Shown here: positions 37,740-46,401 of the stretch, one piece after another
How the letters are laid out: every line of letters begins with the position of its first letter
How positions within the stretch are numbered: the first letter of the stretch is position 1
NCBI RefSeq assembly: GCF_002117485.1
Contig: NZ_CP021030.1
Coordinates: forward strand, 3,227,001-3,291,000
Length of the DNA: 64,000 bases
Source of the DNA: Rhizobium sp. NXC14
GTDB taxonomy: Bacteria > Pseudomonadota > Alphaproteobacteria > Rhizobiales > Rhizobiaceae
Direction: 5' to 3'
Translations under genes and position numbers: made by a program
Notes under the pieces: generated by a model
What the model was told of the DNA's origin: nothing
The model's input: only the letters and a program-made list of their open reading frames with translations
Database searches by the model: none

Positions 37740-39203
37740 ATGAACGACAGCATTCGCTTCATCCTGAATGGCGAGGACATCGAACTCACCGATGTCGGGC
37801 CGACCGAGACGCTTCTCGATTTTCTGCGGTTGAAGCGGCGCCTCACCGGCACCAAGGAGGGATGCGCGGAAGGCGACTGCGGCGCCTGCACCGTGCTCGT
37901 CGGCCGGCTCGTCGACGGCAAGCTTGCCTATGAATCCGTCAATGCCTGCATCCGTTTCACCGGCTCGCTGCACGCCACGCACGTGGTGACGGTCGAGCAT
38001 CTGGCCGGTCGGGACGGCGCGTTGCATCCGGTGCAGCAGGCGCTGGTCGATTGCCACGGCTCGCAATGCGGCTTCTGCACCCCGGGCTTCGTCATGTCGC
38101 TCTACGGGTTATGGCTGACCAAGGAAAAACCAAGCCGCCGCGAGATCGAAAAGGCATTGCAAGGCAATCTCTGTCGCTGCACTGGCTATGAGCCGATCGT
38201 CAAGGCCGCCGAGCAGGTGAGCCTGATGCGGCCGAGCGCGCTGTTCGATCCGCTGGAGCGCGCGCGTTCGGAAATCATCGCGCGGCTCTGGGCCATGCAG
38301 GCGAGCGACACCGTCCGCATTGCCAAGGGCGAAGACCGGTTGATCGTACCTGCTTCGGTCCAGGCGCTGGCTGAAGTTCTCTCGCAGGAACCTGATGCGA
38401 TCGTGGTCGCCGGCTCGACCGATGTCGGCCTCTGGGTGACCAAGCAGATGCGCCGGCTGAGCCCCGTCGTTTTCATCAATCACTTGAGCGAATTGCAGTC
38501 GGTCACGGAAAACGAGGACGGTGTCACCATTGGCGCCGGCGTCAGCTATACCGGCGCCTTTGCGGCGATCGCGAAAAAGATCCCGGCGCTCGGACGGCTG
38601 ATCGACCGTATCGGTGGCGAGCAGGTGCGCAACATGGGCACGATCGGCGGCAACATCGCCAACGGCTCGCCGATCGGCGACAGCCCGCCGCCGCTGATCG
38701 CGCTCGGTGCGACGCTGACGCTGCGCTCCCTGGAAGGCCAGCGCAAAATGCCGATCGAGGATTTCTTTATCGCCTATGGCAAACAAGACCGCAGGCCAGG
38801 CGAGTTCGTCGAAAGCGTCTTCGTGCCCTATCCCAAGGCCAGCCGCTTTGCGGCTTACAAGATCACCAAGCGCCGCGACGAGGACATCACCGCCGTGCTC
38901 GGCGCCTTCCTGCTGACCCTTGACGATGCCGAGACGGTCACCGACATCCGTGTCGCCTTCGGTGGCATGGCTGCAACGCCGAAACGCGCTCGTACGGTGG
39001 AGGGAGAACTGATCGGCAAACCTTGGACGGAAGCAACGATCGAGGCGACCCGCCCCGCCTTCGACGCCGATTTCCAGCCGCTCACCGACTGGCGCGCCAC
39101 GGCGGAATATCGCCAGCTGACGGCGAAGAATTTGTTGACGCGGTTCTATCTGGAAACGGTAGGGGCGCCGGCCGAACTGAAGCGGTTCGAGGAGGTGGCA
39201 TGA
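37740..39203 (+). CDS. xdhA: Xanthine dehydrogenase small subunit (2Fe-2S and FAD)
   Basis: Subunit of 487 aa. The N-terminal plant-type 2Fe-2S cluster is bound in GCAEGDCGACTV, the second 2Fe-2S domain in SQCGFCTPG and GNLCRCTGY (up to about residue 160). The FAD domain follows (VAGSTDVGLW, RNMGTIGGNIANGSPIGD) with a CO-dehydrogenase flavoprotein C-terminal domain. It passes electrons from hypoxanthine/xanthine oxidation to NAD. ATG at 37740 overlaps nothing and follows a weak SD. It is separated from xdhB by 196 bp containing a RIME-like repeat, which is unusual inside an operon. Confidence 0.94.
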   Translation: MNDSIRFILNGEDIELTDVGPTETLLDFLRLKRRLTGTKEGCAEGDCGACTVLVGRLVDGKLAYESVNACIRFTGSLHATHVVTVEHLAGRDGALHPVQQALVDCHGSQCGFCTPGFVMSLYGLWLTKEKPSRREIEKALQGNLCRCTGYEPIVKAAEQVSLMRPSALFDPLERARSEIIARLWAMQASDTVRIAKGEDRLIVPASVQALAEVLSQEPDAIVVAGSTDVGLWVTKQMRRLSPVVFINHLSELQSVTENEDGVTIGAGVSYTGAFAAIAKKIPALGRLIDRIGGEQVRNMGTIGGNIANGSPIGDSPPPLIALGATLTLRSLEGQRKMPIEDFFIAYGKQDRRPGEFVESVFVPYPKASRFAAYKITKRRDEDITAVLGAFLLTLDDAETVTDIRVAFGGMAATPKRARTVEGELIGKPWTEATIEATRPAFDADFQPLTDWRATAEYRQLTAKNLLTRFYLETVGAPAELKRFEEVA

Positions 39204-39221
39204 TGGGTTGTTTCGCAAATT

Positions 39222-39362
39222 GGCCCCTCGCCCTAACCCTCTCCCCGCTTGCGGGGAGAGGGAACGTGCCTCGCGCAATGTTTGCGAGAGCAAGAGGCGG
39301 TGCGGCATATCCCTTCTCCCCGTCAGAACGGGGAGAAGGTGGCGGCAGCCGGATAAGGGGCC
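39222..39362. repeat. RIME-like repeat between xdhA and xdhB
   Basis: Two large palindromes make up this element: 39237-39262 (CCCTCTCCCCGC/GCGGGGAGAGGG) and 39312-39339 (CCTTCTCCCCGT/ACGGGGAGAAGG). Outer arms of related inverted sequence (GGCCCCT to AGGGGCC) enclose them. It fills most of the xdhA-xdhB gap. The reading frame of xdhB is open through it, but translation should start after it. Confidence 0.75.
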
Positions 39363-39399
39363 ACCGCGCGAACAGGGCTGGTCACGGAGGACTGATCTA

Positions 39400-41739
39400 A
39401 TGGACAAGTCCACCTTCGAGGACCCTAAAGTCGTCATCTCCGGCCCCATGCACGGCTCGCTGCGCCATGATTCCGCGCACAAACACGTCACCGGAACCGC
39501 CGACTACATCGACGATATTCCCGAACCCGCCGGCCTGCTGCACGGCGCGCTCGGCCTCTCCGACCGGGCGCATGCCGAAATCCTCAGCATCGATCTTTCC
39601 GCGGTCGCCGCCTATCCCGGCGTCGTCTTGGTCTTCACCGGCAAGGAAGTGCCCGGCGTCAACGACACCAGCTCCAACGGCAGCCATGATGAACCGCTGC
39701 TGGCCGAAACTTTGGTTCAGTTCCACGGCCAGCCGATCTTTGCCGTCATCGCCGAAACGCGCGACGCCGCCCGCCGCGCCGCGCGGCTCGCCAAGATCGA
39801 CTATCGTGACCTGCCGCACTGGCACGATATCGACGGCGCGCTTGCCAATGGCAGCCCGCTGGTCACTACGCCGATGACGCTGCAGCGCGGCGAGCCGGAA
39901 ACGGAAATGTCGAACGCCGCGATGCGGCTAAAGGGCCAGATGCGCATCGGCGGCCAGGAGCATTTTTATCTCGAAGGCCATATCGCCGTGGCGATCCCCG
40001 GCGAAGATGACGAGGTCACCGTCTGGTCCTCGACACAGCATCCGAGCGAGATCCAGCACATCGTTGGCCATGTGCTGGATATCCCGTCTAACGCCGTTAC
40101 CGTCAATGTGCGCCGCATGGGCGGCGGCTTCGGCGGCAAGGAAACCCAAGGCAACCAGTTCGCCGCACTCGCGGCGATCGCCGCCAAGAAGCTCGGTCGC
40201 GCCGTCAAATTCCGTCCGGATCGCGACGAAGATATGAGCGCCACCGGCAAGCGCCACGATTTCCTCGTTGATTACGAGGTGGGCTTCGACGCCGAAGGTC
40301 GTATCCACGCCGTCGATGCGACTTATGCGGCCCGCTGCGGCTTTTCCTCCGATCTCTCGGGCCCGGTGACCGACAGAGCTCTTTTCCACGCCGATTCCAG
40401 CTATTTCTATCCGCATGTGCATCTGCAGTCGAAACCCTTGAAGACGCACACGGTCTCCAACACCGCCTTCCGCGGGTTCGGCGGGCCACAGGGCATGCTC
40501 GGCGCCGAACGCATCATCGAGGAGGTAGCCTATGCCCTCGGCAAGGATCCGCTCGATATCCGCAAGCTGAATTTCTACGGACAGCCGGGTTCCGGGCGCA
40601 CGCTGACCCCCTACCATCAGGAGGTCGAGGACAATATCATCGCCCGCGTCGTCGAAGAGCTGGAGGAAACGGCCGACTACCGGGCGCGGCGCAACGCCAT
40701 CATCGGCTTCAACCGCGACAGCCGCTACATCAGAAAAGGCATCGCGCTGACGCCGGTTAAATTCGGCATCTCCTTTACGATGACCGCCTTCAACCAGGCC
40801 GGCGCCCTCGTCCATGTCTATCAGGACGGCTCGATCCACCTGAACCATGGCGGGACCGAAATGGGCCAGGGCCTCTATACCAAGGTGGCGCAGGTGCTGG
40901 CCGACAGTTTCCAGGTCGACATCGACCGCGTGAAGATCACAGCGACGACAACGGCGAAAGTGCCGAATACCTCGGCCACCGCCGCCTCTTCCGGCTCGGA
41001 TCTGAACGGCATGGCCGCCTTCGATGCCGCCCGCCAGATCAAGGAACGTCTGGTAGGCTTCGCTGCGGAGAAATGGGAAGTGGCGCCTTCCGAGATCGTC
41101 TTCCTGCCGAACCGCGTGCGCGTCGGCGAGAGCGAGATTCCCTTCCCAGATTTCATCAAGCAGGCCTATTTCGCCCGTGTCCAGCTTTCCGCCGCCGGCT
41201 TCTACAAGACGCCGAAGATCCACTGGGACCGCAAGGCCGGCCGCGGCACCCCCTTCTACTATTTCGCCTATGGCGCCGCCTGCACCGAGGTCTCGATCGA
41301 TACGCTGACCGGCGAATATTTGATCGACCGCACTGACATTCTCCACGATGTCGGCCGTTCGCTGAATCCGGCGATCGACATGGGCCAAGTCGAGGGCGGA
41401 TTCGTGCAGGGCCTGGGCTGGCTGACGACAGAAGAACTTTGGTGGGACGATAAGGGCCGGCTGCGCACCCATGCCCCGTCGACCTATAAGATCCCGCTCG
41501 CCTCCGACCGCCCGAAGATCTTCAACGTGCGGCTTGCCGAATGGTCGGAGAATGCCGAAGCGACGATCGGCCGCTCCAAGGCCGTCGGCGAACCGCCCTT
41601 CATGCTAGCGATCTCGGTTCTGGAAGCCCTGTCGATGGCGGCCGCTAGCGTCGCCGATTATAAGGTCTGCCCCAGACTCGATGCGCCGGCGACACCGGAA
41701 CGGGTGCTGATGGCGGTGGAGCGGATGAAGCGGGTGTAG
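39400..41739 (+). CDS. xdhB: Xanthine dehydrogenase large subunit (molybdopterin)
   Basis: Molybdenum-cofactor subunit of 779 aa. Conserved features are the N-terminal domain GTADYIDDIPEP, the cofactor loop MGGGFGGKETQ, the substrate arginine in NTAFRGFGGPQG, GTEMGQGLYTKV, and the active-site glutamate in AVGEPPFMLA near the C-terminus. It hydroxylates hypoxanthine and xanthine to urate. ATG at 39400 follows ACGGAGG. A longer open frame runs back to 39208, but it is repeat sequence. The stop TAG is directly followed by the ATG of the DUF559 gene. Confidence 0.94.
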   Translation: MDKSTFEDPKVVISGPMHGSLRHDSAHKHVTGTADYIDDIPEPAGLLHGALGLSDRAHAEILSIDLSAVAAYPGVVLVFTGKEVPGVNDTSSNGSHDEPLLAETLVQFHGQPIFAVIAETRDAARRAARLAKIDYRDLPHWHDIDGALANGSPLVTTPMTLQRGEPETEMSNAAMRLKGQMRIGGQEHFYLEGHIAVAIPGEDDEVTVWSSTQHPSEIQHIVGHVLDIPSNAVTVNVRRMGGGFGGKETQGNQFAALAAIAAKKLGRAVKFRPDRDEDMSATGKRHDFLVDYEVGFDAEGRIHAVDATYAARCGFSSDLSGPVTDRALFHADSSYFYPHVHLQSKPLKTHTVSNTAFRGFGGPQGMLGAERIIEEVAYALGKDPLDIRKLNFYGQPGSGRTLTPYHQEVEDNIIARVVEELEETADYRARRNAIIGFNRDSRYIRKGIALTPVKFGISFTMTAFNQAGALVHVYQDGSIHLNHGGTEMGQGLYTKVAQVLADSFQVDIDRVKITATTTAKVPNTSATAASSGSDLNGMAAFDAARQIKERLVGFAAEKWEVAPSEIVFLPNRVRVGESEIPFPDFIKQAYFARVQLSAAGFYKTPKIHWDRKAGRGTPFYYFAYGAACTEVSIDTLTGEYLIDRTDILHDVGRSLNPAIDMGQVEGGFVQGLGWLTTEELWWDDKGRLRTHAPSTYKIPLASDRPKIFNVRLAEWSENAEATIGRSKAVGEPPFMLAISVLEALSMAAASVADYKVCPRLDAPATPERVLMAVERMKRV

Positions 41740-42432
41740 ATGACGGCTGAGGTGTCCGATCCCGAAGATATTAGGAAGAGACGTCCAGGCAAAACTCGTC
41801 AGGCCCTCAAACTGCGTCAAACCGAAACGGAAGTGGAGTATCGGCTTTGGGGCGATCTGCGAAATCGACGGCTGAACGGATATAAGTTTACGCGACAAGC
41901 TCCGCTCGGGACGACCTACATCGCCGATTTTCTCTGTCGCGAAGAGCGACTGATTGTCGAAATCGATGGATTTCAACATGCCGACAATATGTCTGACATG
42001 GCTTGCACCTTGTGGCAAAACCAGATCCTCCGATTTTGGAATCACGAAATAACCCGAGAGCGAAGAGCAGTCCTCGACACGATCCTTACGGCACTTGAAG
42101 GGCGAATATTCCAGCGAAATGATATCCTTTCGCTTCTATCCTGCGATCGTTCGTTCCGAGGGTGTGAAAACGTAATGCACTTGAATCAGGCCCCCTCATC
42201 CGACCCTTCGGGCCACCTTCTCCCCGCCGGGGAGAAGAGGGAGCAAGCCGCTCGCGCACTGCCCGTCCGAACGGTTGCACCGGAGAGCGCCCTTTTAGAA
42301 CGGATGATGGGATCAACGGCGAAGCGGCGATCTCCCTCTTCTCCCCAGCGGGGACAAGGTGGCCCGAAGGGTTGGATGAGGGGGTCTTCGCGGCATACTC
42401 CCAAGGTCGCGAGGTCCATCCCTGATGACTGA
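41740..42432 (+). CDS. DUF559 endonuclease-like protein with repeat-encoded C-terminus
   Basis: Frame of 230 aa. Residues 15-125 are a DUF559 domain, related to Vsr/restriction-endonuclease folds: ETEVEYRLWGDLRNRRLNGYKF, TYIADFLC, LIVEIDGFQH and ILRFWNHEI. Residues from about 150 onward (PSSDPSGHLLPAGEKRE and following) are translated from the RIME-like repeat at 42191-42384 and have no protein family character. The frame then overlaps xdhC by 8 bp. The domain is inserted between xdhB and xdhC, starting right at the xdhB stop. The nuclease role is inferred. Composition is less GC-biased than the neighbours, suggesting later arrival. Confidence 0.65.
   Translation: MTAEVSDPEDIRKRRPGKTRQALKLRQTETEVEYRLWGDLRNRRLNGYKFTRQAPLGTTYIADFLCREERLIVEIDGFQHADNMSDMACTLWQNQILRFWNHEITRERRAVLDTILTALEGRIFQRNDILSLLSCDRSFRGCENVMHLNQAPSSDPSGHLLPAGEKREQAARALPVRTVAPESALLERMMGSTAKRRSPSSPQRGQGGPKGWMRGSSRHTPKVARSIPDD
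42191..42384. repeat. RIME-like repeat inside the DUF559 frame
   Basis: The outer arms are inverted copies of each other (CCCCCTCATCCGACCCTTCG and its complement ending GGATGAGGGGG at 42384). Inner palindromes are CTTCTCCCCGCCGGGGAGAAG (42218-42238) and a partly degraded CTTCTCCCCAGCGGGGACAAG (42338-42358). About 100 bp separate them. This is the third member of the repeat family in this window. Confidence 0.75.
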
Positions 42433-43240
42433 CCTCTCGACCTTTCTCACTGCCCACCCCGACGCAATCCTCGTCGACATCACCGGCACGCAAGGCTCCA
42501 CTCCGCGCGAGGCCAGCGCTTTCATGCTCGTTTCGGTGAACGCCCTCTGGGGCACGATCGGCGGCGGGCAGTTCGAGTTCATGGCAATTGCAAATGCGCG
42601 TGAGATTCTGGCTGGAACCGGCGGAGCGATTACCATGGACATCCCGCTCGGCCCCGAAATCGGCCAATGTTGCGGCGGGCGCACGCAACTGCGGTTTCGG
42701 CGCTTGACGCAGGCGCTGAAGGATGAGCTCGAGGCAAGGCTTGCCGGCGAGATCGACAGGCTGCCGGAGGTCTTTCTCTTCGGCGCCGGCCACGTCGGCC
42801 GGGCGCTGGCGTCGGCCCTTGCGCCGCTGCCGCTGTCCGTGACTGTCGTCGAAACGAGGCAGGAAGAGCTCGCTAACCTTCCGGATGAAATCAACACCCG
42901 GCTCGTGCCAATGCCGGAAGCGTTGGTGAAGGATATTTCCGCCGGCGGAGCGGTCGTCATCCTCACCCACGACCACGCGCTGGATTTCCTCATCGCCCGC
43001 GAGGCGCTTGAGAGAACCGACCTCGCCTATATCGGCATGATCGGCTCGGCGACCAAACGCGCCACCTTCGCAAGCTGGCTTTCCCGTGAGGCCGGCGGCG
43101 ACCACGCCTGGATAGAGCGGCTGACGCTGCCGATCGGCGGTTCGGCCGTCAGGGATAAGCGCCCGGAAGTGATCGCCGCGATGACGGCCGCCGAAATCCT
43201 GACGGCACTCGCAGCCTACCGCATGCGCTCGTCTTCATAA
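42425..43240 (+). CDS. xdhC: Xanthine dehydrogenase accessory protein XdhC
   Basis: Protein of 271 aa with the N-terminal XdhC/CoxI domain (LVDITGTQGSTPREASAFML, GTIGGGQFEFMA, LGPEIGQCCGGR) and a C-terminal Rossmann-like XdhC_C domain (EVFLFGAGHVGRALA, THDHALDF, YIGMIGSATKR). XdhC binds the molybdenum cofactor, helps exchange the oxo for a sulphido ligand and inserts it into XdhB. The conserved cysteines of the N-terminal domain are in QCCGGR. It overlaps the DUF559 frame by 8 bp and completes the bdhA-xdhABC unit. Confidence 0.92.
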   Translation: MTDLSTFLTAHPDAILVDITGTQGSTPREASAFMLVSVNALWGTIGGGQFEFMAIANAREILAGTGGAITMDIPLGPEIGQCCGGRTQLRFRRLTQALKDELEARLAGEIDRLPEVFLFGAGHVGRALASALAPLPLSVTVVETRQEELANLPDEINTRLVPMPEALVKDISAGGAVVILTHDHALDFLIAREALERTDLAYIGMIGSATKRATFASWLSREAGGDHAWIERLTLPIGGSAVRDKRPEVIAAMTAAEILTALAAYRMRSSS

Positions 43241-43419
43241 TAGGGATCGCGGCCGTCGAGGAAACCAAGGTCGCGCTTGACGCGGTCTGGCGTGGCGGAA
43301 AGGTCGAGCCGCGGCAAACGGCAGAAGCGATTGGCGCTTCCCGCCAGCCAACTGGCAAGACGCAGGAAAAAACTGCTATTCCGTTGCGGCCGGCTCTCTT
43401 CGATAGCTTGGCAATCCAT
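43216..43419 (-). CDS. Small conserved-looking protein (DUF1127-like tail)
   Basis: Protein of 67 aa, basic at its centre (LASWLAGSANRFCRLPRLDL), ending VKRDLGFLDGRDPYYEDERMR. The RDLGFLDGRDP part resembles the end of DUF1127 proteins, small regulators common in rhizobia, but the match is partial. A strong SD (GAGGTGACGTC) precedes the ATG at 43419, which supports real translation. It overlaps the 3' end of xdhC by 25 bp on the opposite strand and is divergent from the LysR gene with a 100-bp gap. Confidence 0.6.
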   Translation of the reverse strand: MDCQAIEESRPQRNSSFFLRLASWLAGSANRFCRLPRLDLSATPDRVKRDLGFLDGRDPYYEDERMR

Positions 43420-43520
43420 GACGTCACCTCATCAGATTGATGGTATGAGTTGCAGCTTGCCGCTAAAAATGCTGCTATTCCAATCGAACGATCGTCTGCC
43501 TGCATCAAGAGAACTTATCC

Positions 43521-44417
43521 ATGAAACTGTCGAAGCAATTTCCGCTGAATGCGCTGCGCGTCTTCGAAGCCGCAGCCCGGCTCGGCAGCTTCACCAGGGC
43601 AGGTGATGAGCTCGGCATGACGCAGACGGCCGTCAGCTATCAGATCAAGCTCCTGGAGGAGAATGTCGGCGAGCCGCTCTTCCTGCGCCGTCCCCGCCAG
43701 ATCGCGCTGACGGAGACCGGCGAGCGGCTGGCCCCGAAGGTGACCGAGGCCTTTGCCATGCTGCATGATGCGATGGCAACGGCGCGCGACAGCGTCGAAG
43801 GCACGCTCGCCATCAGCTCGACCCATACCTTCGCCTCGAAATGGCTGGCGCCCCGCCTCGGCTCCTTCCATTTGAAGCATCCGGCGATCGCGGTGCGGTT
43901 TCAGGCGACCTCCGACATCATCGACTTCGCCCGCGAACAGATCGACGTCGGCATCCGCTGGGGCGACGGCAACTGGCCGGGGCTCGCGCTGCACCGGTTG
44001 ATGGGCCTGGAGTTCACGCCGATGCTGAGCCCGAAGCTGGCGGAATCGGCAGGCGGCATTAAGGAGCCGCGCGATCTCCTGAAATTCGACCTTTTCGACG
44101 CCGGCGACATCTGGTGGAAGCAATGGTTCGAAGCTGCCGGCGTTACCGATACGGATCTCGATCGGCGCCCGCGCAATCAGTTGGGCTCTCAGGCGATGGA
44201 AGCCGACGCGGCGATCGCCGGTCACGGCGTCGCCATCCTCCACCCCGCCTTCTATGAGGCGGAGATCGCGCTCGGCCGGCTCTATCAGCCTTTCGACCTG
44301 ACCCGCAGCGACGGCAAGGCCTACTGGCTCGCCTATCCCGAAAATCGCCGCAACGTGCCGAAGATCAAGGCCTTCCGCAACTGGATCCTGGAAGAGATGA
44401 AAGCCGCCGGAAACTGA
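43521..44417 (+). CDS. LysR-family regulator (GcvA/AmpR-like)
   Basis: Regulator of 298 aa. The N-terminal winged helix covers about residues 5-65 (FPLNALRVFEAAARLGSFTRAGDELGMTQTAVSYQIKLLEE split across helices), with EENVGEPLFLRRPRQIALTETG after it. The substrate-binding domain begins near residue 93 (TLAISSTHTFASKWLAPRLG), as in the GcvA/AmpR subgroup. The target is unknown. Its position between xdhC and puuD suggests control of purine degradation, but no binding site was identified. The SD is weak. Confidence 0.85.
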   Translation: MKLSKQFPLNALRVFEAAARLGSFTRAGDELGMTQTAVSYQIKLLEENVGEPLFLRRPRQIALTETGERLAPKVTEAFAMLHDAMATARDSVEGTLAISSTHTFASKWLAPRLGSFHLKHPAIAVRFQATSDIIDFAREQIDVGIRWGDGNWPGLALHRLMGLEFTPMLSPKLAESAGGIKEPRDLLKFDLFDAGDIWWKQWFEAAGVTDTDLDRRPRNQLGSQAMEADAAIAGHGVAILHPAFYEAEIALGRLYQPFDLTRSDGKAYWLAYPENRRNVPKIKAFRNWILEEMKAAGN

Positions 44418-44471
44418 TCCGGCAAACAGATCAGATCCAATCAGGCTGAATAGGCCTTGCTAGGTTCGGCT

Positions 44472-44810
44472 TCAAAACCCCATTTCCGGCGCATAGAAGC
44501 AGCGCGGCGTGTTCTCGTTGGGAAACAGACAGAGGTGATAATCACCATCGCCGGACTGCATTGCCTTCGTCATCGGCAGCAGAAAGACGTGAGCATGCGT
44601 GACCAGCCGGTGGTCGCCCGGCATCAGCGTCACACGATATCCGTTTGGTGTCACCGCCACGCTTTTCGACGGAATCATCTGGCAATCGCCATTATGACTG
44701 TCGCCATTGCAACAATAGGGGTCATAACTCCACCCCGAAGGTGCGTCGTGAGCCGTCGCCAACGATGCGTATGCCATCATCACACACGTCAGAATGCTGC
44801 GCATGGGCAT
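44472..44810 (-). CDS. Small secreted cysteine-containing protein
   Basis: Protein of 112 aa with a signal peptide (1 to about 20, cleavage after ATA). The mature part of about 92 residues contains CC, C, C and C (YCCNGDSHNGDCQ, HLCLF, PRCFY), so disulphides or metal binding in the periplasm are likely. I do not recognise a function. The start could be the ATG two codons later. It is convergent with the LysR gene. Confidence 0.65.
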   Translation of the reverse strand: MPMRSILTCVMMAYASLATAHDAPSGWSYDPYCCNGDSHNGDCQMIPSKSVAVTPNGYRVTLMPGDHRLVTHAHVFLLPMTKAMQSGDGDYHLCLFPNENTPRCFYAPEMGF

Positions 44811-45156
44811 CTCTCCGTCGATGAATGCGCCGCCGATATCTAACGTTTCTTTTTATTTCATGCCGGCGGCCTGCAAACCTAACTGTATCTGCTCATCATA
44901 GTTTCAAGATCGGCAAATCTTTGCCAATCCAGTATGAGACAGTCATAATGCATGGCCTTCTCGGCAGCTTTTAGGCACGGGACGACAGATCGGCGATGCG
45001 TCAGCGGTCGCCGACATAGGCGAAACCAATGGCGACTGCCAGCGCCCCGCCCCGGCCCGCCGCCTTGCGAAGGGCCTGTGCGGTTCATCATTCTCCTCTT
45101 TCCTCCCCGCCAAAATTTCCGCAATGTCGCGAGTCGGAGGAAGATAGGGGAACTCG
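44811..45156. other. 346-bp region upstream of puuD
   Basis: No recognised gene. On the minus strand a strong SD (GAGGAAAGAGGAG) precedes two ATGs at 45091, opening a 70-codon frame to 44879. Its protein is low-complexity at the start and matches nothing I know. A second minus-strand frame reads AQALRKAAGRGGALAVAIGFAYVGDR but lacks a start, which hints at a small decayed or frameshifted gene. The puuD promoter should lie near 45100-45150. Confidence 0.35.
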
Positions 45157-46401
45157 ATGTATGAATATGCCATAGCATGGGAATGGCTCGCCTTCGCGGC
45201 CCGCTGGTTCCATGTCGTCACCGCGATCGCCTGGATTGGATCATCCTTCTATTTCATCGCACTCGATCTGGGACTGGTGAAACGCCCGCATCTGCCGCCC
45301 GGCGCCTATGGCGAGGAATGGCAGGTTCATGGCGGCGGCTTCTATCATATCCAGAAATATCTGGTGGCGCCCGCTCAGATGCCGGAACACCTGACATGGT
45401 TCAAATATGAGAGCTATTTCACCTGGATCTCCGGCTTCCTCATGCTCTGCATCGTCTATTATGGCGGCGCCGACCTGTTTCTCATCGATCGCCACGTCCT
45501 CGATATCAGTCCGCCCGTCGCGATCCTGATCTCGTTGGCGTCGCTGGCCTTCGGCTGGATCGTCTATGACCTGCTGTGCAAATCCCCGCTTGGCCGCAAC
45601 ACCTGGGGGCTGATGGCAGTGCTCTATGTGGTGCTGGTCTTCATGGCCTGGGGTTATACGCAGCTCTTCACGGGGCGCGCCGCCTTCCTGCATCTCGGCG
45701 CCTTTACCGCGACGATCATGTCGGCGAACGTCTTCATGATCATCATCCCGAACCAGAAGATCGTCGTCGCCGACCTCATCGCCGGGCGCACGCCCGATCC
45801 GAAATACGGGCAGATCGCCAAGCAGCGCTCGCTCCACAACAACTACCTGACGCTGCCCGTCATCTTCTTCATGCTGTCGAACCATTATCCGCTGGCCTTC
45901 GGCACGGCGTTCAACTGGGTGATTGCGGCGCTGGTCTTCCTGATGGGCGTCACCATCCGCCACTGGTTCAACACCACCCATGCGAGGAAAGGCCGCCCAA
46001 CCTGGACCTGGATCGTTACCGTCATCCTCTTCATCCTGATCATGTGGCTTTCGACGGCGCCAAAGCTGCTGACCGGCGAGACAGATGCGCATGCGACGGC
46101 AGTGGCGCCGGCCTTCCAGAAATTCGCCGGAGATCCGCATTTTCCGGCCGTCAAGCAACTGGTCTCGACACGCTGTTCCATGTGCCATGCGGCCGAGCCC
46201 GCCTATGAAGGCGTCGTGCGGCCGCCGAAAGGCGTGATGCTCGAAAACGACGAGGAAATTGCCGCCCATGCCCGAGAAATCTATATACAGGCAGGCCGCA
46301 GCCATGCCATGCCGCCCGGCAACGTTACCGATATTACCCCGGACGAACGCAGGCTGCTCGTCGCCTGGTTCGAAAGCGCAGTCGAAGGCAAGAAACAATG
46401 A
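45157..46401 (+). CDS. puuD: Urate hydroxylase PuuD (membrane urate oxidase with cytochrome c domain)
   Basis: Protein of 414 aa. An eight-helix membrane domain (DUF989, about 1-305) begins EWLAFAARWFHVVTAIAWIGSSFYF. It is followed by a periplasmic cytochrome c domain whose haem motif is CSMCH near residue 345 with a possible axial Met in HAMPPGN. PuuD oxidises urate to 5-hydroxyisourate and passes electrons to the respiratory chain rather than to oxygen. The product is the substrate of HiuH encoded at 54.5 kb. Its stop overlaps the guaD start (ATGA). Confidence 0.93.
   Translation: MYEYAIAWEWLAFAARWFHVVTAIAWIGSSFYFIALDLGLVKRPHLPPGAYGEEWQVHGGGFYHIQKYLVAPAQMPEHLTWFKYESYFTWISGFLMLCIVYYGGADLFLIDRHVLDISPPVAILISLASLAFGWIVYDLLCKSPLGRNTWGLMAVLYVVLVFMAWGYTQLFTGRAAFLHLGAFTATIMSANVFMIIIPNQKIVVADLIAGRTPDPKYGQIAKQRSLHNNYLTLPVIFFMLSNHYPLAFGTAFNWVIAALVFLMGVTIRHWFNTTHARKGRPTWTWIVTVILFILIMWLSTAPKLLTGETDAHATAVAPAFQKFAGDPHFPAVKQLVSTRCSMCHAAEPAYEGVVRPPKGVMLENDEEIAAHAREIYIQAGRSHAMPPGNVTDITPDERRLLVAWFESAVEGKKQ

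Noticed and set aside
39208..39399. N-terminal extension of xdhB by 64 codons
   Set aside because: The extension is translated RIME-like repeat; the ATG at 39400 has a strong SD and begins the conserved protein.
39928..41472. A 514-codon minus-strand open frame opposite xdhB
   Set aside because: Antisense shadow of the molybdopterin subunit with no recognisable motifs.
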